This document shows, in pieces, positions 41,915-50,641 of a stretch of DNA of 64,000 bases (position 1 is its first letter; each line of letters begins with the position of its first letter). The stretch is from positions 124,001-188,000 of the forward strand of contig NZ_CP041243.1 in assembly GCF_006547065.1 (NCBI RefSeq), written 5' to 3'. Under the pieces are notes generated by a model. The model searched no databases. It worked only from the letters and a program-made list of their open reading frames with translations, and was not told the origin of the DNA. The position numbers were made by a program, and so were the translations under genes. Origin of the DNA: Brevundimonas sp. M20. Its GTDB lineage: Bacteria; Pseudomonadota; Alphaproteobacteria; Caulobacterales; Caulobacteraceae.

Positions 41915-41943
41915 AGGTAGGGCGGCGGCTCGTGAACGTCAAG
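41915..41943 (-). promoter_or_regulatory. Candidate heat-shock or housekeeping promoter for groES-groEL
   Basis: On the minus strand CTTGAC (41943-41938) and CTACCT (41920-41915) are 17 bases apart, just upstream of the CIRCE-like site. CTTGA in the -35 position is shared by the alphaproteobacterial RpoH and housekeeping consensus, so the exact sigma factor is unresolved. Confidence 0.5.
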
Positions 41944-41967
41944 CGGTGAGGTGCTTGTGACGGGGGG

Positions 41968-43419
41968 TCAGTCCGACGCGGCGGCCAGGGTCCAGGCGGC
42001 CTCGACCTGGCGGGCGAACAGGGGGCGGGCCCCGCGCACGCGGGTGCGCCAGTCACGACCGCGGGCCTGCTGGCCCAGCAGATCGCTCAGTCCCCCACGG
42101 ACCAGCACCAGCGCCTCATCCGAGCGGGCGCGGTTGATCAGGAAGCCGGCGTACTGCTCGGCGCCGGACAGCGCGGTGGCGTGGGCGGGGGGCAGGTGGG
42201 CCGCGGCGATGGCGCGCGCGCGCTGGTACTGGGCCTCCGCCTCCGGCGCCCGGCCCAGCCGGTCCAGTACGGCGGCATAGCCGGTCAGGGTGTCCAGCAG
42301 ATCGGGACTGTCCGCGCCCACGCCTGCTTCATAGACCGCCAGTCCTTCCCGAAACGGCGCCTCGGCCTCGGTCCAGCGGCCCTGATCGGACAGGGCGTAG
42401 CCGAGATTGGCGCGGGCGTTGCCGGTGAAGGGATGGTCCGGCCCGACGATGTCCAGCGCCAGCTCGAGCGCCCGTCGGAACGGCGCCTCGGCGCGTTCGC
42501 CCTGTTTGGTCACATGCAGATACCAGCCGTAGTTGGTCAGACACTGGGCCAGCAGGACCGGATCGTTCGCCTTCTCCGCGATGTCCACGGCGCGGACATA
42601 CAGGGGCTCCGCCTGATGCGCCCGCCCGGTGCGGCGCAGGGAGTTGCCCAGGTTCGACAGAACAATGGCGACGTGGAAGTCGTCCGGTCCGTACAGTACT
42701 TCATACATGCCCAGCACCTGCCGGTACAGCGGATCGGCCTCGGCATGGCGTCCCTGCGCGGTCAGGGCGTTGGCGACAAGATTCAGGCTGTCGGCGGTCT
42801 TCTCGTGCACCTCGCCAAGATGGGCGCGGCGAAGCTCCAGACTGGTGCGCGCCGAGGCCTCGGTTTCCTCGTTGCGGCCGAGGGCGTCCAGGGCGCGGGC
42901 GCGGTCATAGCTAAGGGTCGCCGCCTCCAGCGGGTCGGCGCCCGCTTCGCCCAGCAGGGCCAGGGCGCGTTCGATGTCGGCCAGGGCGCCGACATAGTCG
43001 CCGGTCTCCAGCTTCAGCCTCGCCCGTACAGCCAGCGGGTGGGCCGCAACCTTCGAATCCGGCCCCAGCCGGGTCTCGACCACCTCGACCGCCGCTTTCA
43101 ACGCGACCACCGCGCCGTCGGCGTCACCGGCTCCGTAGCGTTCGACCCCCAGCGCGACCAAGGCTTCGGCGGCGGCTCCGGCATCAGTTTCGCGCCGCAG
43201 GATGGCGCTGATGGGATCGACTTCGGTCGCCGCGGAGATACGGACATCGGCCGGTGGGGCGACCGCGGGAGGCGGTGGAGGCGGTGGAGGCGGCGGCGGC
43301 GGCGGTGGCGGAGGCGGTGGAGGCTGTTGAACCACCTGCGCCGCGGCGGGGGCGGCGGCCAGCGTCAGCGCCAGTCCTGAAGCGGTCGATAGCATGATGA
43401 TCGCCAGCAGCCGTTTCAT
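41968..43419 (-). CDS. Exported tetratricopeptide-repeat protein with a 19-proline tract
   Basis: The 483-residue protein has a signal peptide (MKRLLAIIMLSTASGLALTLAAAPAAA), then 19 consecutive prolines at residues 33-51, then a large helical part. TPR-like units with repeats of about 40 residues such as GRHAEADPLYRQVLGMYEVLYG, GRAHQAEPLYVRAVDIAEKAND and GRWTEAEAPFREGLAVYEAGVG are the Kinesin-light-chain type. It is probably a periplasmic protein-interaction scaffold. The Pro run would stall ribosomes without elongation factor P. It lies downstream (convergent side) of nothing obvious and has its own start opposite a Gly-zipper protein gene. Confidence 0.85.
   Translation of the reverse strand: MKRLLAIIMLSTASGLALTLAAAPAAAQVVQQPPPPPPPPPPPPPPPPPPPAVAPPADVRISAATEVDPISAILRRETDAGAAAEALVALGVERYGAGDADGAVVALKAAVEVVETRLGPDSKVAAHPLAVRARLKLETGDYVGALADIERALALLGEAGADPLEAATLSYDRARALDALGRNEETEASARTSLELRRAHLGEVHEKTADSLNLVANALTAQGRHAEADPLYRQVLGMYEVLYGPDDFHVAIVLSNLGNSLRRTGRAHQAEPLYVRAVDIAEKANDPVLLAQCLTNYGWYLHVTKQGERAEAPFRRALELALDIVGPDHPFTGNARANLGYALSDQGRWTEAEAPFREGLAVYEAGVGADSPDLLDTLTGYAAVLDRLGRAPEAEAQYQRARAIAAAHLPPAHATALSGAEQYAGFLINRARSDEALVLVRGGLSDLLGQQARGRDWRTRVRGARPLFARQVEAAWTLAAASD
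43267..43323 (-). repeat. Proline-codon repeat (19 CCN codons)
   Basis: On the minus strand 19 successive CCT/CCA/CCG/CCC codons form a simple repeat inside the TPR gene. Mixed codons make slippage less likely than in a pure repeat, but length variation between strains is expected. Confidence 0.85.
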
Positions 43420-43577
43420 GCCCGACCTCTCCCTTTCCGGGCATCAGCCGACATTACAGCGATTTATGCAAGGTGAACCGAAACTGAACGCCTCTCTCCC
43501 GGCCGGTTCAGGCTGCCACCGGCATAACGGTCCTCACACCCGGCGGAGACGCCGGTCCCGTTCGAAAGGAACCGACC

Positions 43578-44000
43578 ATGAAGACGTTTTCGAAAATCGC
43601 TTTCGCCGCCCCGGCCCTGGTCGGCGCCATGACCCTGATGGCCGCCGCTCCGGCCGAGGCCCAGAGCCGTGATCGTGACCGCGACAACAGCGGTCGTAAC
43701 GCCATTATCGGCGCTGTGGTCGGCGGCATCGCCGGCGCGGCTGTCGGTAACGGCGACGGCGCCTATGTCGTCGGCGGCGCCCTCGCCGGGGCGGCCCTCG
43801 GCGCCGCCGCCAGCAACAACCGTGACGATGACTGCGGCTATTATCGTGGTGGTCGCTGCTACCGGAACCAGGGTCACTGGGAACGCGAGCACGGCATCAA
43901 CAGCCGCGACCCGCGCTGGGAGCAGCGTCGTGACTACCGCGAACACCGCCGTGATGAGCGTCGCGAACGCCGCGACTATCGCTACGATCGTCGCTGGTAA
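43578..44000 (+). CDS. Exported Gly-zipper protein with basic Arg/Tyr/Asp-rich tail
   Basis: The 140-residue protein has a signal peptide ending AEAQ, then an Asp/Arg repeat (SRDRDRDNSGRN), a Gly-zipper membrane-associating segment (IIGAVVGGIAGAAVGNGDGAYVVGGALAGAALGAAAS, about 42-79), two Cys flanking YYRGGR, and a strongly basic tail of RDYREHRRDERRERR type. Such proteins are common in Caulobacterales and Sphingomonadales envelopes, but their function is unknown. AAAGGAA precedes the ATG. A terminator follows at 44052-44085. Confidence 0.75.
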   Translation: MKTFSKIAFAAPALVGAMTLMAAAPAEAQSRDRDRDNSGRNAIIGAVVGGIAGAAVGNGDGAYVVGGALAGAALGAAASNNRDDDCGYYRGGRCYRNQGHWEREHGINSRDPRWEQRRDYREHRRDERRERRDYRYDRRW

Positions 44001-44051
44001 CAGAACACCCTTCCGTCCGTTCGTGTGAATTGATCGGACGTGTGGGCGAGG

Positions 44052-44085
44052 AAGGCGGGTCTCCTGAAAAGGGGCCCGCCTTTTT
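44052..44085 (+). terminator. Intrinsic terminator after the Gly-zipper gene
   Basis: AAGGCGGG and CCCGCCTT pair around a 14-base loop and five T residues follow (TTTTT at 44081-44085). Confidence 0.85.
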
Positions 44086-44155
44086 CCCGTGTGCCGGTCC
44101 TCTGGCGTCCAGCATCGTCCCGGCGCAAGGTGCCGCCGTCAGGGAGGACAAAGAC

Positions 44156-44518
44156 ATGGCGGTTACCGGCATCGGCGGCTTCTTCTTCCGCTCGAAAGAT
44201 CCCGAGGCCCTGGCGGCCTGGTATCTCGAGCATCTGGGCGTCGGTGCGCCTCCGGGCGTCTACGTCTGGGACCAACAGGCCGGGCCGACGGTCTTCGCCC
44301 CCTTCAAGGCTGACAGCGACTATTTCGCCGCCGACAAGGCCTTCATGCTGAACCTGCGGGTCGATGATCTGGATGGCCTGTTGGCGTCATTGCGTGCGGC
44401 GGGCGTTGAGATCATCACCAAGGACGAATGGGACGCGACGCCCGAGATGGGTCGTTTCGCCCGCATTCATGACCCCGAAGGCAACGCTATTGAGCTGTGG
44501 CAGCCGCCGGCGAACTGA
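44156..44518 (+). CDS. VOC-superfamily protein (glyoxalase/bleomycin-resistance/dioxygenase fold)
   Basis: The 120-residue single domain opens TGIGGFFFRSKDPEALAAWYLEHLG and closes with RIHDPEGNAIELWQPP, where Glu in the IELW motif is the usual metal ligand; the typical N-terminal ligand His/Gln position is not obvious. Family members range from glyoxalase I to antibiotic-binding proteins, and small soluble copies like this are mostly uncharacterised. GGGAGG lies ten bases before the ATG. Its stop abuts that of the convergent pgi gene. Confidence 0.82.
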   Translation: MAVTGIGGFFFRSKDPEALAAWYLEHLGVGAPPGVYVWDQQAGPTVFAPFKADSDYFAADKAFMLNLRVDDLDGLLASLRAAGVEIITKDEWDATPEMGRFARIHDPEGNAIELWQPPAN

Positions 44519-46144
44519 TCAAACCATCAGTCGCTTCATCAACTCCGCCGTCGACGGGTCGAGGCCGGCTGACGGCTCACCCGCCTCGACGTCCTTCAGG
44601 ATGGTCTTGGCCAGAACCTTGCCCAGTTCGACACCCCATTGGTCGAAGCTGTTGATGTCCCAGATCACACCTTCGACGAAGGTCTTGTGCTCATAAAGGG
44701 CCAGAAGGGCGCCGACGGCTTCGGGGGTCAAGGCGTCCATCAGGATGGTGGAGGACGGGCGGTCGCCGGGGAAGGTCTTGTGCGGGGCCAGACGGTCCGC
44801 CTCGGCCTCCGACGCGCCTGCTGCGATCAATTCGGCCCGGGCGTCCTTCTCCGTCTTGCCGACCATCAGGGCCTGCGCTTGCGCCAGCGCGTTGGACCAC
44901 AGAGGCGCGTCGCCCTCGCGGTCGTCCATCGCAGTCGCCGACGTATGGCCGACGACCACGAATTCGGCGGGAACCACGGTCGGCCCCTGATGGATCTGCT
45001 GGAAGAAGGCGTGCTGGCCGTTGGTGCCCGGTTCACCGAACACGATGGGGCCGGTGGCGGTGTCGACGGGCGTGCCGTCGCGCTTCACCCGTTTGCCGTT
45101 TGACTCCATCTCCAGCTGCTGCAGGAAGGCAGGCAGGCGGCGCAGGCCGTGGGCGTAGGGGGCGACGGTGCGGGCGTGGCGATCCAACCCCTCGATGTTG
45201 AAGACCTGCGCCAGCGCCAGCAGCACCGGTGCGTTCTTCTCCAGATCTGCCTCGGCGAAATGGTCGTCCATCGCGCGGGCGCCGGCCAGCACCCGCTCGA
45301 ACACATCCCAGCCAAGCGCCACTGCGACCGATAGGGAGACCGCCGACCACAGCGAATAGCGACCGCCGACCCAGTCGCGGAAGCCGAAGGTGCGACCACA
45401 GCCCCAGTCCCTGGCCTTGTCCGGCGCGGCGGTGACGCCGATCAGGTGGCGGATCATCCGGCGCGGTGACAGGCTTTCGGCCAACCAGGCCTTGGCCAGT
45501 TCGGCGTTGGCCAGGGTCTCCTGCGTGGTGAAGGTCTTGGAGACGACCACCACCAGCGTCGTTTCGGGCTCCAGCCCCGCCAGCGCCTCGGCCATGTCGC
45601 GAGGATCGATATTGGCCACGAAGCGCAGGTCGATCGCCGGTTCCAGCGGCTTCAGCGCATCCCACAGCAGGCGCGGCCCCAGATCCGATCCGCCGATCCC
45701 GATGTGGACGATGGCCGTGAAGGGTTGCTTGGTCCCGCCGGTTTCGGCGCCCGAGCGGATGTCGGCGGCATATTGCGCCATGGCGTCACGGGTCTCGTCG
45801 ACCTCCTTCGACACAGCTTCGCCCAGGGCGTGGAAGTCGGCCCCTTCGGCGGCGCGCAGGGCGGGGTGCAGGACGGCCCGGCCCTCGGTGTTGTTCACGG
45901 CCTCGCCGCCGAACAGGGCGTTGCGGCGACCCTCGACGTCACAGGCGCGGGCGACATCCAGCGCGGCCTCGAAGCCCTCGGCGCTCCAGGACTGCTTCGA
46001 CAGGTCCAGATACAGGCCCGCCGCATCCACACTCATCCGGTCGATCCGGCCCGGGTCGGTGGCGAAATGGTGGACGATGCGCGCCCCCGCGTCCTTGCGC
46101 GCCACGGCGCGGAGAAGGTCGAGGGCTTGATTGCGGGCGTTCAT
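44519..46144 (-). CDS. pgi: Glucose-6-phosphate isomerase
   Basis: The 541-residue protein interconverts glucose 6-phosphate and fructose 6-phosphate. Family marks are VVSKTFTTQETLANA (phosphate-binding), HIGIGGSDLGPRLL, GGRYSLWSAVSLSVA, the catalytic Glu in MESNGK and Lys in FDQWGVELGKVLA. It acts in the cytoplasm in sugar metabolism and gluconeogenesis. It faces the VOC gene with the stops adjacent, and its start is close to that of a divergent exported protein gene. Confidence 0.97.
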   Translation of the reverse strand: MNARNQALDLLRAVARKDAGARIVHHFATDPGRIDRMSVDAAGLYLDLSKQSWSAEGFEAALDVARACDVEGRRNALFGGEAVNNTEGRAVLHPALRAAEGADFHALGEAVSKEVDETRDAMAQYAADIRSGAETGGTKQPFTAIVHIGIGGSDLGPRLLWDALKPLEPAIDLRFVANIDPRDMAEALAGLEPETTLVVVVSKTFTTQETLANAELAKAWLAESLSPRRMIRHLIGVTAAPDKARDWGCGRTFGFRDWVGGRYSLWSAVSLSVAVALGWDVFERVLAGARAMDDHFAEADLEKNAPVLLALAQVFNIEGLDRHARTVAPYAHGLRRLPAFLQQLEMESNGKRVKRDGTPVDTATGPIVFGEPGTNGQHAFFQQIHQGPTVVPAEFVVVGHTSATAMDDREGDAPLWSNALAQAQALMVGKTEKDARAELIAAGASEAEADRLAPHKTFPGDRPSSTILMDALTPEAVGALLALYEHKTFVEGVIWDINSFDQWGVELGKVLAKTILKDVEAGEPSAGLDPSTAELMKRLMV

Positions 46145-46253
46145 CGGCGATCTCGGCGGCGGTCGGCGGGGAGTCGTAAACCCTCGTTTACGGGTCGGGC
46201 GTAAGCCGGTTCAACGTCGAATCGGTGATTCGGCAAAACAATTGAGGTTGCTT

Positions 46254-46730
46254 ATGTCCTGCGGCGTCGCCCTCGCGATCTCTCTGCTGCTCACAGACCC
46301 CAACGTCGCCCTGGCGGCGGAGCAACCGCGCGCCGTCGCCGACGCTCCGGTTTCAGTCGCGGACGAGCCCCTGTTCGCCGATATCGTCAGTCGCGCCGGA
46401 GCGCTGCGCGGCGTGGTCGGCCAGTGGCAGGCCAATCTGGCTTCCGCGCCCGACTGGTACATGACCCCCGAGGCGCTCGGCCGGTTCGAGACCGAGACCA
46501 CGGCGCTGGCCGACCTCGACATGCAGGGGCATCTGATCCTCAAGGAGCGGGGTACCGACGGCGATCTGAAATGCATCCTGCGCGGCATTTCGGAAGACAT
46601 GCCGAAGAAGGTCGAGGCCGTCCGCACCGCCGCCACCCCGGCCGAACGCCGCGTCGCGCTGGACGAGCTCCACTACCTGCTGAACGACAACATCGAAGTC
46701 ATCACCGCGCCGCCGCAGCCCCCGGTCTAG
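46254..46730 (+). CDS. Exported protein of unknown function
   Basis: The 158-residue product starts with a signal peptide (MSCGVALAISLLLTDPNVALA). A mature helical domain follows, with LRGVVGQWQANLASAPDWYMTPEALGRFETETTALADLD, a CILRGISEDMPKKVEAV stretch and an end in LHYLLNDNIEVITAPPQPPV. I recognise no domain. The ATG at 46254 has GAGG six bases upstream; the open frame continues further upstream without a good ribosome site, over the pgi promoter region. Probably periplasmic. Confidence 0.72.
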   Translation: MSCGVALAISLLLTDPNVALAAEQPRAVADAPVSVADEPLFADIVSRAGALRGVVGQWQANLASAPDWYMTPEALGRFETETTALADLDMQGHLILKERGTDGDLKCILRGISEDMPKKVEAVRTAATPAERRVALDELHYLLNDNIEVITAPPQPPV

Positions 46731-46746
46731 AGACCGAGGGGCGGGA

Positions 46747-47430
46747 CTACGCCTCGTCCGCGTACTTTACCGAGCATCCGTAAGGAGTCGCGAAGGCGGT
46801 CCGCACAGGGCGGTCCGACATCACGTCATCCAGCGCCGCGCGGACGAAATTCGTCGCGCCTTGCAGGTCGGCCACGTCATTGGTGGGCTTGTCATCAATG
46901 CCGCCGACGAAGACCAGCCGTCCTTCCCGGTCGATGATCCGCATGTCCGGCGTGGTCTTGGCGCCGTAAGCGCGGCCGACCTGACCTGTCGGGTCCAGCA
47001 AAAGGTGGGTTGCATTCGCCTTGGTGCGGGTTTTCCAGCTTCGTGCGCTTTCGCCTTCGACATGGCCCTGCGTACCGGGCGCTGACGAGATGACACTCAG
47101 CCAGACAATGCCGTCTTCAGCCGCTTCCCTCTGAAGCGCCTGCATGGCGCCCGAATAGTGCTTCTGGACGTAGGGACAGCCTTCGTTGGTCCATTCCAGA
47201 ACCACGATCTTGCCCCGGAAGTCCGCCAGCGAGCGGGGGGCGCCTTCTGAATCGATCAGGGTGAAGGCCGGAGCGGCCTGACCGGGCATCGGTATGGCCC
47301 CCGGCGCGGCGGTGGTTGCGGCCGGCGCGTCAGCCTTTCCCGCGGGCGCGGCGGCCTGCTGCTGGCAGGCGGCGAGAGACAGGGCGGCGAGGGCGACGAC
47401 CAGCGTCGGAAGGGGCAGGGCGCGAACCAG
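46747..47430 (-). CDS. Thioredoxin-fold (AhpC/TSA-redoxin) lipoprotein, apparent CTG start
   Basis: The mature part is a redoxin domain: FTLIDSEGAPRSLADFRGKIVVLEWTNEGCPYVQKHYSG, with one Cys where thioredoxins have CxxC, then KTTPDMRIIDREGRLVFVGGID. An ATG at 47289 gives 180 residues but no signal peptide. Reading 141 bases further upstream in the same frame gives a perfect lipoprotein signal, ending LSLAAC, preceded by AAGGAG six bases before a CTG at 47428-47430. No ATG, GTG or TTG is available in that stretch. I therefore set the start at the CTG, giving 227 residues. It lies 20 bases after the DsbD gene and is likely its redox partner. Confidence 0.72.
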   Translation of the reverse strand: MVRALPLPTLVVALAALSLAACQQQAAAPAGKADAPAATTAAPGAIPMPGQAAPAFTLIDSEGAPRSLADFRGKIVVLEWTNEGCPYVQKHYSGAMQALQREAAEDGIVWLSVISSAPGTQGHVEGESARSWKTRTKANATHLLLDPTGQVGRAYGAKTTPDMRIIDREGRLVFVGGIDDKPTNDVADLQGATNFVRAALDDVMSDRPVRTAFATPYGCSVKYADEA

Positions 47431-47450
47431 GGCGGTCTCCTTCAGTGGGG

Positions 47451-49604
47451 TCAGGGCTTCAGGGCCTCGACGACGACGCCCTCGGTCAGCAACTGGGGCA
47501 GGATTTCCGGTCCGGCCTGTCCGGGCCGGTAAAGCAGGTAAAGCGGAACGCCTGACCGGCCGTGGCGCTGCAACTCGGCGGTGATCGCGTCATCACGCCG
47601 CGTCCAGTCGCCGATCAGATAGACGGCGCGCGACTGTTCCATCGCCCGCTTCACGCCCGGCGTGGTCAGGGAGGTCCGTTCGTTGATCTTGCAGGTCACG
47701 CACCAGTCCGCGGTGAAGTTCACCAGCACCGGCCGGCCTTCGGACAGGGCGGTCTGGACCGCCTGCGCCGACCACGGGGCCGATGACAGTTCGCCGGTTC
47801 CGGCGTCTGCTGAAGGGGCTTCGACCGGCGCGCGGGCCGCGAGGGTCGCGGCGCCCAGCATGGCCAGAAGCAGAGCCGCGCCCGCAATGGTGTGGATCAC
47901 CCCGCGACGGCCCAGCGCCCGCTCGCCCTGCCCCGCGCCGACCAGCCACAGGCCCGTCGCGCCCGCCAGACCGGCGGCGAACAGCAGGCCCAGACCCTCG
48001 GCGCCTGTCTGGTTGCTGAACACCCAGGCCAGCCACAGGGCGGCGCCGTACATCGGGAAGGCAAGGAGGCTTTTCAGCCGGTCCATCCAGGCGCCGGGGC
48101 GCGGCAGTTTCGACAGCAGGCGCGGCGTCAGGCTGATGGCCACATAGGGCAGGGCCAGACCCAGTCCCAACATCAGGAAGACCGCCAGCGCCATCGGCCA
48201 GGGCATCAACAGGGCCGCGCCCAGGGCGAAGGCCATGAAGGGGGCGGTGCAGGGCGCGGCTACGATCACCGCCAGCGCGCCTGTGAAGAAGGACCCCGCG
48301 CCGCCGGGCAGTCGGGACAGGGGGCCCGAGCCCACGCCCTGCAATCCACCGCCGATGTGGAAGACGCCCGACAGGTTCAGGGCCACCGCCAGCATCAGCA
48401 GGGCCAGACCGGCTGTGACCGGCGCGGACTGCAGCTGGAAGCCCCAGCCGACGGCCTCGCCCGCCGCCCGCAGACCCAGCAGGGCGCCGGCGAGGATGAT
48501 GAAGGTCGTCAGAACGCCGGCGAGGAAGGCGAGGCCATCTGCCCGCGCGTGTCTCGCGTCATGGGCCGAGGCGGCCAGCGCCGCCGCCTTCATCGCCAGA
48601 ATGGGGAAGACGCAGGGCATCAGGTTCAGGATCAGCCCGCCCAGCAGGGCGAAGACCAGAGCTTGCGCGAACACGATCCACCCGGTCGCGGGAGCGGAGG
48701 CGCCCGGGGTCGGGGCGGCGTCATCCAGCGGGGCCAGTGCGCCTGAGCCGGTCGCGCCGGGCAGGGGCGCGCCGGGCTGGGCGGTGATCTCGAAGGCGCC
48801 CTTCGAGGTAGCCAGCACGCCGGCGACAGGGCCTGTCAGGCCGCCCGCGGCCATCTTCCCGCCCGCGGTCAGCACCAGCGTCAGGCCGTTCGGACCCCAT
48901 GAGCCGCTTTGGGCGCCCGCATGGTCGATGGTCCCGCTTTCGAATGGGAAGAAATAGGTCGGTCCCGGATCGCCTCCAGCCAGAGGTCCGCCGGTGGCCG
49001 ACAGGGTCAGGACGCCGTTCTCGAGGGTCGCGCGAGCGGTGATCCCCGCCGGGCGCCGCGCCTGCTCGAGGATGCGGGCGATGGCGGCGCCGTGCGCGGC
49101 GTCCTGAGGGGCTGCGCCTTCGCGAATCGGCAGATCCAGCCCCAGCGTCAATTCCCGTGGAATGCACATCTCGTCGCTGCAGACGAGGAACAGGGCCTTC
49201 ACCCGCAGCGGCAGGGTCGAACCGGGTCGTGCGCTGGCGGGGATCTCGACCGGCACGGGCAGATAGACCGCGCCTTCATAGCCGTAGTTCACCAGTCCCT
49301 GCAGCCGCTGCCGTTCGGGCAGCGGCCAGACGATGTCGCCCGCCTTAACGCCTGTCGGCAGGGTCCACTGAAGGGTGGTCGGGCCGCCGGAGTCGCCGGG
49401 ATTGCGCCAGTAGGTGTGCCAGCCGGGTTCGATCTTCTGCCGGACCGCCACCACGGTCGTGCCGCCGGGCGTGGCCCAGCGGCTCATGGACACCAGCTCG
49501 GCCTCGATCTCGTCGGTGCGCTGGGGGCCGGTTTGCGCCGCCGCCATCCCGGCGGGCGCCAGAATGAGGGTCAGCAGGATCAGAAGACGGAACAGGCGGC
49601 GCAC
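47451..49604 (-). CDS. Thiol:disulfide interchange protein, DsbD/ScsB-like
   Basis: The 717-residue membrane protein has a signal peptide, a periplasmic DsbD-alpha/ScsB-like domain at about 30-290, eight membrane helices at about 310-600 with the CFPILAMKA and CTAPFMAFALG cysteines of the electron-transfer core, and a C-terminal thioredoxin domain with CVTC at 635-638 (NFTADWCVTCK). It carries electrons from cytoplasmic thioredoxin to periplasmic acceptors. The redoxin lipoprotein encoded 20 bases downstream is the likely acceptor. The long extra N-terminal domain fits ScsB better than classical DsbD. Confidence 0.9.
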   Translation of the reverse strand: MRRLFRLLILLTLILAPAGMAAAQTGPQRTDEIEAELVSMSRWATPGGTTVVAVRQKIEPGWHTYWRNPGDSGGPTTLQWTLPTGVKAGDIVWPLPERQRLQGLVNYGYEGAVYLPVPVEIPASARPGSTLPLRVKALFLVCSDEMCIPRELTLGLDLPIREGAAPQDAAHGAAIARILEQARRPAGITARATLENGVLTLSATGGPLAGGDPGPTYFFPFESGTIDHAGAQSGSWGPNGLTLVLTAGGKMAAGGLTGPVAGVLATSKGAFEITAQPGAPLPGATGSGALAPLDDAAPTPGASAPATGWIVFAQALVFALLGGLILNLMPCVFPILAMKAAALAASAHDARHARADGLAFLAGVLTTFIILAGALLGLRAAGEAVGWGFQLQSAPVTAGLALLMLAVALNLSGVFHIGGGLQGVGSGPLSRLPGGAGSFFTGALAVIVAAPCTAPFMAFALGAALLMPWPMALAVFLMLGLGLALPYVAISLTPRLLSKLPRPGAWMDRLKSLLAFPMYGAALWLAWVFSNQTGAEGLGLLFAAGLAGATGLWLVGAGQGERALGRRGVIHTIAGAALLLAMLGAATLAARAPVEAPSADAGTGELSSAPWSAQAVQTALSEGRPVLVNFTADWCVTCKINERTSLTTPGVKRAMEQSRAVYLIGDWTRRDDAITAELQRHGRSGVPLYLLYRPGQAGPEILPQLLTEGVVVEALKP

Positions 49605-49687
49605 GCGACGGTCTCTCGTTCGGAACCGCGGGACCTTAGCCGCACGGCCCCTGTGTCGTCACGCGCCGCCGTCAGCGTCAGGTCGCC

Positions 49688-50149
49688 TCAGCGGCGTTCG
49701 CGCGCCTTCGGCGCGGCTTCGACCAGCACCTCGGTCCGGCGGCGCAGGGGCTCATTGGTCCCGGCAGCCGTGGTCGCGCCCGCGTCGCCGACCGCCCCCA
49801 CTTCGAACGCCGGCGCAGGCCAGCCCGCGGCTTGCAGGGCTTCGGCCACGGCGATGGCGCGCTGTTCGGACAGATTCAGATTGGAGGCAACCCCGCCCGT
49901 CGCCGAGGCCAGACCCACGACCTGCACCCGCTTGATGTCGCAGCCCTGAAGCTGGGTTGCGGTCAGGCCGATGGCCTGCAGCGCCGCGCTGGTCAGCCGG
50001 GCCTCGTTCTCGGCGAAATAGACATCGAACCGTTTGGCCGTGCAGGGTGAGGGCTCGGCCACGATCTCGGCCCGGTCCCGCATTCCCGGCGTCCAGCCGC
50101 ACCCCGCCAGCGCCGCCGCGCCCGCCACGATCACCACAAAACGCTTCAT
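49688..50149 (-). CDS. OmpA-like small lipoprotein
   Basis: The 153-residue protein has a signal peptide and lipobox ALAGC, so it is lipid-anchored. The mature part is an OmpA-like domain: FDVYFAENEARLTSAALQAIG, the NLNLSEQRAIAVAEALQAAG helix, and a C-terminus with NEPLRRRTEVLVE. Such domains bind peptidoglycan diaminopimelate. The usual Asp/Arg pair is partly visible (LSEQRA, LRRRTEV). The ATG at 50149 is preceded by GAGG; an upstream TTG is in frame but less likely. Confidence 0.85.
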   Translation of the reverse strand: MKRFVVIVAGAAALAGCGWTPGMRDRAEIVAEPSPCTAKRFDVYFAENEARLTSAALQAIGLTATQLQGCDIKRVQVVGLASATGGVASNLNLSEQRAIAVAEALQAAGWPAPAFEVGAVGDAGATTAAGTNEPLRRRTEVLVEAAPKARERR

Positions 50150-50254
50150 ATCCAACCCCTCGTCTGTCCTCCGCCCAGCCCCGGGCGGCGCATGAAAAGG
50201 GGCGGCCCGCCCTTCGACGAACCGCCCCCAAAGCTCAGGCCTCAGCCCTTGCTA

Positions 50255-50602
50255 CTAGTAGCGGCGCTGACCGTTTTCCCAGTAGCACTCGTCCTGACGG
50301 CCGTCGTAGCAGTAGTAGTACCGGCCTTGACTGTCGGTGTAGCGGCGCTGGTTGGCGCGGTCCTGGCTGGAGCCGCGGATGGCGCCGGCGGCGCCGCCGA
50401 CGACCGCGCCGATGGCCGCGCCGCGACCGGCATTGCCGTCGCCTACGTTGTTGCCGATGATGGCGCCGGCCACTGCGCCGACACCGGCGCCGATGGCGCC
50501 TTGGCGGACGGTTTCGTTCGGGCCGCCGTAACCGTAACCGTCACTGGCGCAGGCCGAAGCCATCAGGCCGGCCGCCGCAATCGCGATGATCGCCGTTTTC
50601 AT
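50255..50602 (-). CDS. Gly-zipper lipoprotein
   Basis: The 115-residue protein has a lipoprotein signal ending MASAC and a Gly-zipper segment (GAIGAGVGAVAGAIIGNNVGDGNAGRGAAIGAVVGGAAGA). The tail has QRRYTDSQGRYYYCYDGRQDECYW with two Cys. This is a common envelope-stress type of outer-membrane lipoprotein. AAGGAA precedes the ATG. A perfect EcfG-type promoter lies 40 bases upstream, so it is expected to be induced by general stress. Confidence 0.85.
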   Translation of the reverse strand: MKTAIIAIAAAGLMASACASDGYGYGGPNETVRQGAIGAGVGAVAGAIIGNNVGDGNAGRGAAIGAVVGGAAGAIRGSSQDRANQRRYTDSQGRYYYCYDGRQDECYWENGQRRY

Positions 50603-50641
50603 GATGTGTTCCTTGATCCTCGGGTTCGCCCCTGGGGTGAG

